Positions 9,149 to 17,950 of a DNA stretch of 34,176 nt are shown here, one piece after another. Source of the stretch: Bordetella parapertussis (GTDB lineage Bacteria; Pseudomonadota; Gammaproteobacteria; Burkholderiales; SG8-39); assembly GCA_945862265.1 (NCBI GenBank), contig CAMAXP010000046.1, positions 1 to 34,176 on the forward strand. Reading direction: 5' to 3'. The notes below the pieces were generated by a model. It made no database searches. It had not been told where the DNA came from and saw only the letters and a program-made list of their open reading frames with translations. Made by a program: the position numbers and the translations under genes. Position 1 is the stretch's first letter; every line of letters begins with the position of its first letter.

Positions 9149-10545
9149 CCGAAGCGCGCGGTGATTTCCTTGCGGACTTGCGCGATCACGCTGCTCCAGT
9201 CCTCGGGCGCGGGCTGCCGGAACAATCGCATTCCCGGATACCACGGGCAATCTTCCCGCTCGAGCAGCCAGCGCCAGTCGGGGTTGTAGGGCAGAGGTAC
9301 CGCGGTCGGCCTGCCCATTGCGCCGGCGAGGTGGGCGACGCTGGTGTCCACGCTGATGACGAGGTCCATGAGCGCGAGAAGCGGGGCGTCCGCGAAATTG
9401 CGCAGCCCTGCCGCGTCCTGGCGAATCTCGGGGTGTGAATCGAGCAGTGCCTGGTCGGCGACTGAAACGCCCTGCTGGAAACTGAAGAACTGCGCAACGG
9501 GGGAAACCAGCCCGAGCATCTGCGCGAGCGGCACGGACTTGTTGTCCGCCGTTCCCTGCCACACCAGGCCGATGCGCGGCAGCGTCGACGGGTCGAGCTT
9601 CTCGCGCCAACGGAGAATGGCATTCGGATCACAGCGAACGTAGGCCGATTCGGATGGAATTGCGTCCAGCGTCGTACCCAAGGCGAGCGGCAGGCTCATC
9701 AACGGCGTATGCAAGTCGAAAGGCGGCAGCGGTTCGCCGCGCGCGACCAGTTGGTGTACGCCTTCCAGATTCGAAAGCAAGCCCTTCAGGGGTGGTTGCA
9801 CTTCGAGCACCACGCGTGCACCGAGCGCTGCAACGAGTTTTGCGTAGCGACAGAACTGGATCGTGTCGCCCAAGCCCTGTTCGGCATGCAGGAGGAGCGT
9901 CCGGCCGGCCACATCTTCCTTGCCCAGCCACAGTGGCTGCGTGAATTGCCTCCTGCTGGCGGCGAGATGCGGAAGGTGCCATCGCCACTCCTGCTTGGGC
10001 CAGCCCGCCTCGAACTGGCCTAATTGCAGTCGCAGGAATCCTTCATTCCAGTGTGTCTGTGCATGGTCCGGATCGAACGCCAGGGCGCGGGCGTAGCTTG
10101 CCAGTGCCTCGTCGCGTCGCCCCAGGCCCCAGAGTGAATTGCCGCGGTTGCTGTGGGCCTCGACGCACGCCGGGTCGATTGCAATCGCACGGTCGCAGCT
10201 TTCCACGGCATCGCGGCCGCAGCCCACGGCGTTCAGTGCAAGTGCGAGGTTGGAGTGGGTCCCGGGCTGTCCGGGATCGATGGCGACAGCGCGGGACAGG
10301 AGCCCCACAGCGCGCTGCGCTCGATTGGTCTGGTAGCAGAGCACACCGAGCATGCTGAGGGCGCCGAAGTGGCAAGGTTCGGTAGCGAGAGCCTTCGCGT
10401 AGAGGGTTTCGGCCCGATCGAGCGCGCCTTGTTGGTGGAGGGCGATGGCCTGCGCAAACGCCGTGTCGCCTGCCGATGGTGTGGCGTCCTCCTTCGGCAC
10501 TTTTCCGAAAAAGGATTGAACGAAAGACGCAAGGGTGCTGATCAT
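9145..10545 (-). CDS. TPR protein with glycosyltransferase (heptosyltransferase-like, GT-B) domain
   Basis: A 466-residue protein. Residues from about 30 to 200 hold several TPR units with typical A-L-x-x-D-P spacing (for example AVAIDPGQPGTHSNLALAL). The C-terminal half resembles GT9-type GT-B transferases: LHAEQGLGDTIQFCRYA for the first Rossmann unit, GLVWQGTADNKS in the middle, and LMDLVISVDTSVAHLAGAMG with PYNPDWRWLLEREDCPWYP at the donor-binding end. The start at 10545 (MISTLASF) is chosen; an in-frame ATG 12 codons upstream is possible. It is divergent from the kinase remnant and convergent with the oxygenase gene. The acceptor is probably a protein or cell-surface glycan; that is inference. 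Confidence 0.85.
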   Translation of the reverse strand: MISTLASFVQSFFGKVPKEDATPSAGDTAFAQAIALHQQGALDRAETLYAKALATEPCHFGALSMLGVLCYQTNRAQRAVGLLSRAVAIDPGQPGTHSNLALALNAVGCGRDAVESCDRAIAIDPACVEAHSNRGNSLWGLGRRDEALASYARALAFDPDHAQTHWNEGFLRLQLGQFEAGWPKQEWRWHLPHLAASRRQFTQPLWLGKEDVAGRTLLLHAEQGLGDTIQFCRYAKLVAALGARVVLEVQPPLKGLLSNLEGVHQLVARGEPLPPFDLHTPLMSLPLALGTTLDAIPSESAYVRCDPNAILRWREKLDPSTLPRIGLVWQGTADNKSVPLAQMLGLVSPVAQFFSFQQGVSVADQALLDSHPEIRQDAAGLRNFADAPLLALMDLVISVDTSVAHLAGAMGRPTAVPLPYNPDWRWLLEREDCPWYPGMRLFRQPAPEDWSSVIAQVRKEITARFG

Positions 10546-10646
10546 TGCAGGATACTGCCCCGACTGTCCGGGGGTGGGCAAGCCTGACGGCGTTTATACT
10601 GTCCGTTACGCAGTCTGCGTGGCATGACCACGGCAAAGGGCTTCAG

Positions 10647-10952
10647 GTGGCAGACCTCTCCAATCTCGGCCGGTACGAATTGCGCCGGACGCTCGGCAAG
10701 GGCGCCATGGGCGTCGTCTACGAAGGCTATGACCCCAAGCTGGGGCGCAAGGTCGCAGTGAAAACGATCTTGCAGGGCCCGGAAACCGATGCCGTGGCTC
10801 AGGCCGCGGCGCGCTCCGGGGCGGTGTCCCGGTCCATGCCGAGCGGGAGAGTCAGGCTCGATCCCCGAATCGCGCAGCCGCCGCGTCCTTCGGCCGCGAC
10901 CTTTGCAGGCCCGGGCAGGCGCAACTCGATGCTGCTGCCCGCGGCGAACTGA
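10647..10952 (+). pseudogene. Truncated Ser/Thr protein kinase (N-lobe remnant)
   Basis: The frame encodes the opening of a Hanks-type kinase: GRYELRRTLGKGAMGVVYEG contains the glycine-rich loop, and KVAVKTIL the ATP-binding lysine. After this the sequence turns into Ala/Pro/Ser-rich residues with no kinase match and stops at 10952, about 101 codons in total. The HRD, DFG and APE motifs are absent in all three forward frames. The GTG at 10647 is a good start, with AAAGGG just upstream; an ATG at 10545 extends the frame but overlaps the divergent gene's start. It cannot be an active kinase. It sits 22 nt before the O-GlcNAc-transferase-like gene, so a deletion probably removed the rest. Confidence 0.8.
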
Positions 10953-10974
10953 CATTCTTCGCAATCTCACCCGC

Positions 10975-13017
10975 ATGGTGCGGGAGTGGACTCAACGGGG
11001 ACGCCTCGCGCACGCGCCTGCGCGATCCGAGGGAGGGGCGCATACCCTGACCCTGGCCGAGGCCATGCAGCGCGCGCTTGCGGCTTTACAGCATCAGGAC
11101 TGGGCGGAATGCGAGCATCTTTGCCGGCTGGTGCTCGGGGCGCAGGCCGGCAATTTCGACGCCCTTCACCTGCTGGGCGTCGTTGCGCTGAACACCGGGC
11201 GACCAGATGAGGCAGTGGATCTCCTCCAGCAGGCTACGGCTGTCCTGCCTGGGCATGCCGAGGCACGCAACAACCTGGGGGCGGCCTTCCTGCGCGCAGG
11301 GCGCGGGGAAGAGGCACTCGCGAGCCATGACGATGCCATTCGGCTCAGGCCCGACTATGCCGAGGCGCATAACAATCGCTGTGTGGCTTTGCACGACCTC
11401 AAGCGATTTGGCGAGGCGGTGGCCGCCGGCGATCGGGCAGTGGTGCTCGCGCCGGACTATGCCGAGGCCTGGTTCAATCGAGGTGCCGCCCTGGAGGCGT
11501 TGCGTCGCCATGGCGATGCGGTGGAGAGCTATGAGAAGGCGATCGCCCTCAGGCCGGATTACGCCGAAGCGATGTACAACTGCGGGGTGGGGCTGCAGGC
11601 GCAAGGCAGGCATGCCGCTGCCATTGGAATGCTCGGCCGGGCGCTCGATGCCGATCCGGGATGCGACTTCGTCTACGGCGCATGGCTGAGTGCCAAGTTG
11701 CGCATCTGTGACTGGGCGGGCCTGGACGGCGAGTTTGCGCGCCTCAGCGAACGCGTCGGACGGCACGAGCGAGCCCTCACGCCGCAGGTCGTCGCACTTC
11801 CCGCCTCGGCAGCATTGCAGCGCAGGGTGCTGGAGGCGTGGACCCGTGCCAAACATCCTTCCCGTGACGCGATGCCTGCGACCCCCGTGCAGGCAGCCGG
11901 CAAGCGCTTGCATGTGGGGTATTTCTCTGCGGACTTCCATGACCATGCCACGTGCAACCTGATCGCCGGCCTGTTCGAGCTGCACGACAGGACGAAGTTC
12001 GAGATCACTGCTTTTTCGTTCGGGCCGGACAGGCAGGATCCCATGCGATGGCGGGTCGCGGCGGCGTTCGACCGGTTCATCGATGTGCGGGACACTACCG
12101 ACGCCGAGGTTGCAGCCCTGGCCCGATCTCTTGGCATCGACGTGGCGATCGACCTGAAGGGGCACACCGAGGACGCCCGCCCGGGCATCTTTGCCGAGCG
12201 GGCGGCGCCGGTGCAGGCTGCCTACCTCGGCTATCCAGGCACGATGGGGGCCGACTACATCGACTACATCATCGCGGATGCCGTGGTCATTCCTGATGAG
12301 CACCGCACGCACTACACGGAAAAGGTCGTCTGGCTCCCGGGCAGCTACCAGGTGAACGATTCGATCCGCCCCATCTCGGCGAGGGAGTTCACCCGTGTGT
12401 CGGAGGGCCTGCCGGCGACCGGATTCGTGTTCTGCTGCTTCAATGCGAATTACAAAATCCAGCCGGATACGTTCGGGCAATGGATGCGCATCCTGCGGGC
12501 TGTCGAAGGGAGCGTGCTTTGGCTGATCGAAGACAATCCCGAGGCCGTTGGGAATCTGCGCAACGAAGCAGCACGTCAAGGCATGGATGCGGCGCGACTC
12601 GTTTTTGCGGGACGCCTTGCGCAACCCGAGCATCTCGCCCGGCAGCGGCTCGCGGATCTGTTCCTCGACACATTGCCGTGCAATGCACACACGACGACCG
12701 GCGACGCGCTTTGGGCCGGATTGCCCGTACTGACTTGCCTGGGCGAGGCATTCGCGGGGCGGGTTGCAGCGAGCCTGTTGCATGCGGTCGGCCTGCCCGA
12801 ACTTGTCGTTGAGACACCGGAAAAGTACGAGGCCCTTGCCATACAGCTTGCAAACGACCCGGTGCGCCTAGGGGAAATCCGCGCCAGGCTGGCACGTAAT
12901 CGCCTTGCCGCGTCCTTGTTTGATACCCGGCGGTTCGCCCGCACCATTGAGACGGCCTACACCGAAATGCACCGGCGGCACCTCGCAGGCGCCGCGCCGG
13001 ACCACTTGGCCGTTTGA
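10975..13017 (+). CDS. TPR protein with SPINDLY/OGT-type O-GlcNAc transferase domain (GT41)
   Basis: A 680-residue protein with at least four TPR units (about residues 30-210, repeated R-P-D-Y-A-E-A motifs) and a C-terminal GT41 catalytic region. Signatures match eukaryotic OGT and bacterial SPINDLY-like enzymes: YFSADFHDHAT (near 316-326), DLKGHTEDARPGIFAERAAP, YLGYPGTMGADYIDY, CFNANYKIQPDTF with K494 at the UDP-binding lysine position, and DTLPCNAHTTTGDALWAGLP. It likely transfers a sugar to Ser/Thr of proteins in the cytoplasm. The ATG at 10975 lies inside a small perfect hairpin and lacks a Shine-Dalgarno sequence; 11065 is an alternative. The upstream frame to 10789 is low-complexity and probably not coding. 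Translation may formerly have been coupled to the kinase gene. Confidence 0.88.
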   Translation: MVREWTQRGRLAHAPARSEGGAHTLTLAEAMQRALAALQHQDWAECEHLCRLVLGAQAGNFDALHLLGVVALNTGRPDEAVDLLQQATAVLPGHAEARNNLGAAFLRAGRGEEALASHDDAIRLRPDYAEAHNNRCVALHDLKRFGEAVAAGDRAVVLAPDYAEAWFNRGAALEALRRHGDAVESYEKAIALRPDYAEAMYNCGVGLQAQGRHAAAIGMLGRALDADPGCDFVYGAWLSAKLRICDWAGLDGEFARLSERVGRHERALTPQVVALPASAALQRRVLEAWTRAKHPSRDAMPATPVQAAGKRLHVGYFSADFHDHATCNLIAGLFELHDRTKFEITAFSFGPDRQDPMRWRVAAAFDRFIDVRDTTDAEVAALARSLGIDVAIDLKGHTEDARPGIFAERAAPVQAAYLGYPGTMGADYIDYIIADAVVIPDEHRTHYTEKVVWLPGSYQVNDSIRPISAREFTRVSEGLPATGFVFCCFNANYKIQPDTFGQWMRILRAVEGSVLWLIEDNPEAVGNLRNEAARQGMDAARLVFAGRLAQPEHLARQRLADLFLDTLPCNAHTTTGDALWAGLPVLTCLGEAFAGRVAASLLHAVGLPELVVETPEKYEALAIQLANDPVRLGEIRARLARNRLAASLFDTRRFARTIETAYTEMHRRHLAGAAPDHLAV

Positions 13018-13087
13018 AACGCCCGGTCATGTCGCGGCGAGCTGTCGCGCAGTATGATCGGCCCGGTTACTTCCCAGGATGATAAAA

Positions 13088-14098
13088 ATGGAAAATACAA
13101 ACCGCCAGTTCAAGCTGGTCGCGCGTCCCGTGGGCATGGTGAAGCGCAGCGACTTCGAATTCACTTCGGTGCCGGTGCCCGTCCCGGGGCCTGGACAGGT
13201 CCTCATACGCGTTCAGTATGTGTCGCTCGATCCGGCCATGCGCGGCTGGATGAACGAAGGCCGCTCCTATATTCCTCCCGTCGCACTTGGCGAGGTGATG
13301 CGTGCCGGCACTGCCGGGAAAGTCGTTGCCTCGAACAACCCTGCTTTTGCAGTGGGCGACTACGTGGCCGGATGGGGCGGGGTGCAGGACTACGTCGTCT
13401 CGGACGGCAAGGACATCACCAAGGTCGATCCGCGCGTCGCGCCGCTGCCGGTATTCCTCGGCACGCTGGGCATGCCCGGCATGACCGCGTATTTCGGGCT
13501 GCTCGAAGTAGGCAAGCCGAAGGAAGGCGACACCGTGGTGGTCTCGGGAGCTGCTGGTGCGGTGGGCACGGTCGTCGGCCAGGTGGCAAAGATCAAGGGA
13601 TGCCGTGTGGTGGGCATTGCCGGCGGACCCGACAAGTGCCGCTGGATTGTCGACGAACTCGGTTTCGACGCGGCCATCGACTACAAGTCCCAGGACGTGA
13701 ACAAGGCGCTGCGCGAGCTCTGTCCCAAGGGCATCGACGTATATTTTGACAACGTAGGGGGCGACATCCTCGACGCCGCGCTGGCCCGCATTGCGCGCAA
13801 CGGCCGCATCGTGGTCTGCGGCGCAATTTCGCAGTACAACAACACAACGCCGGTGAAGGGGCCGTCCAATTACCTGTCCCTGCTGGTCAACCGGGCGAGC
13901 ATGACGGGCATGGTGGTGATGGACTACACGGCGCACTTTGGCACCGCCGTGCGCGAGATGGCGGGCTGGATGCAGGCCGGCAAGCTGAAGACGCGGGAGG
14001 ACATCGTTGACGGGCTCGAGACCTTTCCGGAAACCTTGCTGATGCTCTTCAAGGGGGAGAACACCGGCAAGCTGCTGATCAAGGTTGCCGATGACTGA
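13088..14098 (+). CDS. MDR-family NADP-dependent oxidoreductase (CurA/leukotriene B4 dehydrogenase-like)
   Basis: A zinc-independent medium-chain reductase of 336 residues. The N-terminal domain has YVSLDPAMRGWMNE, typical of the 2-alkenal/curcumin reductase group. The nucleotide-binding region is VVSGAAGAVGTVVGQVAKIKG, followed by GIAGGPDKCRW for the NADP phosphate, and DVYFDNVGGDILDAAL. Such enzymes reduce the double bond of alpha,beta-unsaturated ketones or aldehydes. The ATG at 13088 is preferred to 13079 because AGGA lies 8 nt upstream. Its last codons overlap the thioesterase start, so the two are co-translated. Specific substrate unknown. Confidence 0.88.
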   Translation: MENTNRQFKLVARPVGMVKRSDFEFTSVPVPVPGPGQVLIRVQYVSLDPAMRGWMNEGRSYIPPVALGEVMRAGTAGKVVASNNPAFAVGDYVAGWGGVQDYVVSDGKDITKVDPRVAPLPVFLGTLGMPGMTAYFGLLEVGKPKEGDTVVVSGAAGAVGTVVGQVAKIKGCRVVGIAGGPDKCRWIVDELGFDAAIDYKSQDVNKALRELCPKGIDVYFDNVGGDILDAALARIARNGRIVVCGAISQYNNTTPVKGPSNYLSLLVNRASMTGMVVMDYTAHFGTAVREMAGWMQAGKLKTREDIVDGLETFPETLLMLFKGENTGKLLIKVADD

Positions 14099-14888
14099 GG
14101 CGCATCCGTTCGACGGCGCAATCGCCCTCCAGCCGATGGGCGAGGGGCGCTTTCGCGGCCACACCAGCGAGTTGTACTGGAATTTCGTCGGGCCGTTCGG
14201 TGGCGTCACTGCGGCAACTGCGCTGAACGCGCTTCTCCAGCGTGAGGAGAGGATCGGAGATCCCCTCTCCCTGACGGCGAATTTCATGGCGCCCATCAAG
14301 GCGGGGGCCTTCGACGTTGAGACGAAGCTCGTGCGTTCCAATCGCTCCACCCAGCACTGGTCTTTGCAGGTCGTGCAGGAAGGCGAGCCAGTGCTGGGCG
14401 CAATAGCGGTGTTCGCCGCGCGGCGCGAAACGTGGGGCCTGCGGGAGGCGGTGCCGCCCGTGGTGCCGCCACCGGAGGCGTGCTGGAAATTCGAGCCGCG
14501 CCTCGAGATCCGCTGGCCGCGCATGTACGAAATGCGCTACGCCCGGGGGCGATTCGGGGTCGAGAACCCGGACAGCGAAACCCATGCGTGGCTCTGCGAC
14601 AGCCCCGCCCGCACCCTCGACCACGCCGCACTTACCTCCATTTGCGACGCGTTCTTTCCGCGGATCTTCCTGCGCCGGCCGCATATGGCGCCGATCGCGA
14701 CGGTGTCGCTGAACGTGTATTACCACGTCGACGCGGCCGAACTTGCGCGCGAAGGCGCCGGGCACGTGCTCTGCGTAGCCAAGGCACAGGTGTTCAACAA
14801 GGGGTACTACGACCAGGAAGGCCAGGTCTGGGGCAGGGACGGCAAGCTCCTTGCGACGACCCAGCAGATTGCCTGGTACAAGGAGTAG
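14091..14888 (+). CDS. Acyl-CoA thioesterase, double-hotdog (TesB-like)
   Basis: A 265-residue protein with two hotdog-like halves. The first contains ELYWNFVGPFGGVTAATALNALLQRE, the central helix typical of these thioesterases, and LSLTANFMAPIKAGAFDVETKLVR; the second contains SLNVYYHVDAAEL and a terminal GRDGKLLATTQQIAWYKE, a classic thioesterase ending. It would hydrolyse an acyl-CoA. The ATG at 14091 overlaps the upstream oxidoreductase gene by 8 nt. It converges on a Bug gene with only 3 nt between stops, so there is no room for a bidirectional terminator. Confidence 0.85.
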   Translation: MTEAHPFDGAIALQPMGEGRFRGHTSELYWNFVGPFGGVTAATALNALLQREERIGDPLSLTANFMAPIKAGAFDVETKLVRSNRSTQHWSLQVVQEGEPVLGAIAVFAARRETWGLREAVPPVVPPPEACWKFEPRLEIRWPRMYEMRYARGRFGVENPDSETHAWLCDSPARTLDHAALTSICDAFFPRIFLRRPHMAPIATVSLNVYYHVDAAELAREGAGHVLCVAKAQVFNKGYYDQEGQVWGRDGKLLATTQQIAWYKE

Positions 14889-14891
14889 GGC

Positions 14892-15860
14892 TCAGTCGTT
14901 GACCTTCGCGCCGGACGCCTTCACCACCGCAGCCCAGGTGGCGACTTCGCTGCGCAGCAGCTTCGCAAAGTCCTCGGGCGTGTTGCCCCACGGCTCCGCC
15001 CCCTGCTCCTGGAGGCGTACCCGGATGTCGGGTGCGTGGGCCGACCTGGCGATCGCCTCAGCCAGTTTTGCGACGATTTCGCGTGGTGTTGCAGCCGGCG
15101 CAAGCACGCCATACCAGACCACCACATCCATGTCGACGCCGGACTCCTTCATCGTGGGCACGTCGGGCAGGAGTTCCGCGCGCTTCGGTCCCGTGGCGGC
15201 AATCGGGCGCAGCCGCCCCGACTTCACGTGGGCCTGGATGGCGGGGATGTTGGCATAGGACAGGTGCACTTCGCCGCCGATCAGCGCAGCGAGGGCGGGC
15301 GCAGTGCCTTTGTAGGGGATGTGCACGATGTCGGTTTTCGTCAACGACTTGAATAGTTCTCCCGAGAGGTGCTGCGTACTCCCGGCCCCGGCCGAGGAGT
15401 AGTTGAGTTTTCCAGGCTCGGCGCGCGCCTGCGCGAGGACGTCGGCGACCGTCCTGATGGGCAGGGCTGCGTTCACAACCAGCACATTCGGGCTGGAGGA
15501 AAAGATCGAGACCGCGGCGAAATCCCGGAGTGCGTCGTAGCCGGGCCGCTTGTACAGCGCCATGTTGATCGCCACGGCGGCGGTATTGATCAGCAGCGTG
15601 TAGCCGTCCGGCGCCGAACGGGCGACGAACTCGTTGGCGATGTTGGTCCCGGCGCCCGGCTTGTTCTCGACGATGACCTGCTGGCCCAGCAGTTCGGTGA
15701 GCTTGGATGCGAGCAGCCGCGCATTGATGTCCACGCCGCCTCCCGGCGTGAATCCGACCACCAGCTTTACGGGTTTGACCGGATAGGACTGCGCCTGGGC
15801 TGCAGGATGCAGAAACACCCCGGCCGCCAAGGCCAGGGCAAGGGTGATTCTTATGATCAT
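14892..15860 (-). CDS. Bug-family periplasmic solute-binding protein (TctC-like)
   Basis: A 322-residue tripartite tricarboxylate transporter receptor. The N-terminus is a Sec signal peptide ending AAQA before QSYPVKPVK. Family marks are VVGFTPGGGVDINARLL in the ligand loop, NKPGAGTNIANEFVARSAPDGYTLL, NYSSAGAGSTQHLSGELF, HIPYKGTAPALAALIGGEV, SGRLRPIAATGPKRAELLPDVPT, and GVLAPAATPREIVAKL. The start at 15860 has GGAGGAAG just upstream. The frame remains open far beyond it, but only as antisense of the TPR gene. No TctA/TctB membrane genes lie near. The ligand is probably a carboxylate; which one cannot be read from sequence. Confidence 0.92.
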   Translation of the reverse strand: MIIRITLALALAAGVFLHPAAQAQSYPVKPVKLVVGFTPGGGVDINARLLASKLTELLGQQVIVENKPGAGTNIANEFVARSAPDGYTLLINTAAVAINMALYKRPGYDALRDFAAVSIFSSSPNVLVVNAALPIRTVADVLAQARAEPGKLNYSSAGAGSTQHLSGELFKSLTKTDIVHIPYKGTAPALAALIGGEVHLSYANIPAIQAHVKSGRLRPIAATGPKRAELLPDVPTMKESGVDMDVVVWYGVLAPAATPREIVAKLAEAIARSAHAPDIRVRLQEQGAEPWGNTPEDFAKLLRSEVATWAAVVKASGAKVND

Positions 15861-15911
15861 TTTTTGTCTTCCTCCATCTCTAATGTACCCTATCGGAAAG
15901 GGGGTGGCAGC

Positions 15912-17198
15912 ATGCTGAAGGACCGTTACGGGCTCGAGTTGTCGACCACATCGCAGGCTGCGCGGGATGCTTACGTGGAAGGGGTGGACCTGTTCCTGTC
16001 GGCGAACCTCGGCGCTGAGACTGCGTTCGAGCGGTCCATTGCGGCGGACGAGGGCTTCGCGCTTGCCCACGCGGCGCTGGGTCGTACGCGCCAACTCTAC
16101 GCAAAGCCGGATGCGGCACGACAATCGGTGGCCCGCGCGCGCAAGCTCATGGAGGGGGCGCCCAGCCGGGAGCGAGCCAACGTTGCAATGCTTGCCACCT
16201 TGGTGGATGGCGAAGGACCCCCACCGTTGCAGTTCGCGCGGGAGCACCTGGCGCAATTTCCGCGGGACGTCATGGTCCTCGCGCCGTGCGCAGGGGTGTT
16301 CGGCCTGATCGGTTTCTCCGGGAAGAAGGGGCGGGAGTTGGAGCAGGTTGCGCAGTTCGATGCGCTGGCGCAGGTGTACGGTGATGATTGGTGGTTCCTG
16401 TCCTCCCACGCATTTGCCCTCGTTGAAGTAGGCCGCCTGGCCGAGGCACGTCGCGCCATTGATCGTGCGCAGGAACTCCACCCGCGCAACGCACATGGGG
16501 CGCATGTATATGCTCACGTCCTCTATGAGTCCGGCGAAGATGCGGCGGGGCTCGCCTACCTCGAACAGTGGCTGCCGGGCCTGCCACGCGAGTCGCAGCT
16601 GCATTGCCACCTCAGCTGGCATGTGGCGCTGTGGAATTTCGATCTCGGCAACGTCGATGCGGCGTGGCGCGTGTTTCAGGTTGCGGTGAAGCCCGGCGGT
16701 GCATGGGGGCCGCCCGTCAATATGGTCACGGACTCCGCTTCGCTGCTGTGGCGCATGCAGCTCGCCGGTCAGGTCGTGGATGCCGCTCTATGGGGATAGG
16801 TTCACGACTACGCGCTGCGAGAATTTCCCAAGGCCGGGATCACATTCGTCGAAGTGCATGTGGCACTGGCCTGCGCGGCGGCGGGAGATGCAGGCCGGTT
16901 GCAGGGCCTCGTCTCGGAGTTGCGTGAACGTGAGGCGGCCGGGAAGCTGGCCGCCGGAGCGCTGGTGCCGGCGCTGGCCGAGGCCTTCGGCGCCTACGTC
17001 ACGGGCGACTGGGCCGGGGTGATCGACCGCATGGCGCCGGTGCTCGGCGAGCACGAGCGCATTGGTGGAAGCCGTGCCCAGCGCGACCTCATTGAGTACA
17101 CGCTTGCGAGCGCGCTCATGCGCGCTGGACAGCAGCCCACGGGACCGTTGCGCCGCCGCGGTGGACGCGGCGTCCCGTCCATCGTCGCGGCGAGCTGA
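15912..17198 (+). pseudogene. TPR protein (TTC38-like) interrupted by an in-frame amber codon
   Basis: The first part (15912-16799, 295 residues) is an alpha-helical TPR-like protein with RRAIDRAQELHPRNAHGAHVYAHVLYE-type repeats and the HLSWHVALWNFDLGN segment seen in tetratricopeptide repeat protein 38 relatives. A TAG at 16797-16799 stops it, yet the same frame continues for about 133 codons with convincing family sequence (VHDYALREFPKAGITFVEVH and GGSRAQRDLIEYTLASALMRAG) to 17198. A single substitution from CAG or GAG would explain the stop. The extreme C-terminus is Arg/Gly-rich and unlike the family, perhaps a second lesion. A strong GGGGG Shine-Dalgarno sequence precedes 15912. Readthrough or suppression is conceivable, but gene decay is more likely. 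Confidence 0.8.
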
Positions 17199-17222
17199 AC
17201 GGTGGGCGCTACAATCCGGACC

Positions 17223-17941
17223 ATGCTGCGACTACTGATCGCCTTCCTGCTCGCGGGCCATGCCGCGGCCCTCCTTGCGCAGGTCGGCTATCCCCGCAAG
17301 CCCATCCTGATGATCGTGCCGCTGCAGGCCGCGAGCGCCGTGGACAACGCCGCGCGCATCGTCGCCCAGAAGATGGCCGACAACATGGGGCAGCCCATCG
17401 TCATTGAGAATGTGCCCGGGGCCGCCGGGCTCATTGGCGCCGAGCGGGTCGCAAAAGCAGCACCTGACGGTTACATCATCGGGGGATTCAACGACAGCAT
17501 CATGACCATGCTGCCGAATGTCCACTTGAAGATGCCTTGGGACATCCTCAAGGATTTCGAACCGGTCTCGCTGGTCGCATCGCCGGCCTGCCGACGGTGT
17601 ACACGCTGATCAAGTCGGGCAAGCTGAGGGCAATAGGGATCGCGAGCGCGAAGCGCTCCGCCGTTCTGCCGGACGTGCCGACGGTGTCAGAATTCCTGCC
17701 GGGCTTCGAATTCAACTCTGCGTTCAGTATTGTCGTGCCTGCAGGCACCCCCAGGGATATCGTTGCGCGCCTGAACGCCGAAGTAGCGAAGGCGGTTGCG
17801 GCGCCTGAGGTGCGCGAAAAGCTCGTCGCGCAGGGATTCAGCGTCGTGGGTTCCTCGCCCGAAGACCTCTTCAAGGCGACCCGGGAACAGTTGGAGCGTT
17901 ACGGGAAGCTCTTCAAACAAGTCGGTATCAAGGCCGAATAA
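17223..17941 (+). pseudogene. Bug-family solute-binding protein with central deletion and frameshift
   Basis: The left part begins with a signal peptide (MLRLLIAFLLAGHAAALLA) and the Bug sequences VPLQAASAVDNAARIVAQKM, ENVPGAAGLIGAERVAKAAP and LKDFEPVSLVAS up to about 17580. It then leaves the family. From about 17585, in another frame, the C-terminal half resumes: GLPTVYTLIKSGKLRAIGIA, RSAVLPDVPTVSEFLPG, VPAGTPRDIVARLNAEV and ending KQVGIKAE at 17941. The two parts total roughly 237 codons against about 325 in intact relatives, so some 85-90 residues covering the mid-domain, including the usual VPYKG segment, are missing. The product cannot fold as a normal receptor. TACAAT at 17210-17215 resembles its -10. 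Confidence 0.88.
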
Positions 17942-17950
17942 AGGAAATCC

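Noticed and set aside
10970..10984. Perfect 6-bp hairpin CCCGCA-TGG-TGCGGG overlapping the transferase ATG
   Set aside because: Very short, without a T-tract, and hairpins of this size are common in such GC-rich sequence; a regulatory role cannot be supported alone.
14892..16622. A 576-codon minus-strand frame suggesting a longer Bug protein
   Set aside because: The signal peptide and Shine-Dalgarno sequence place the start at 15860; the upstream part is antisense to the TPR gene.
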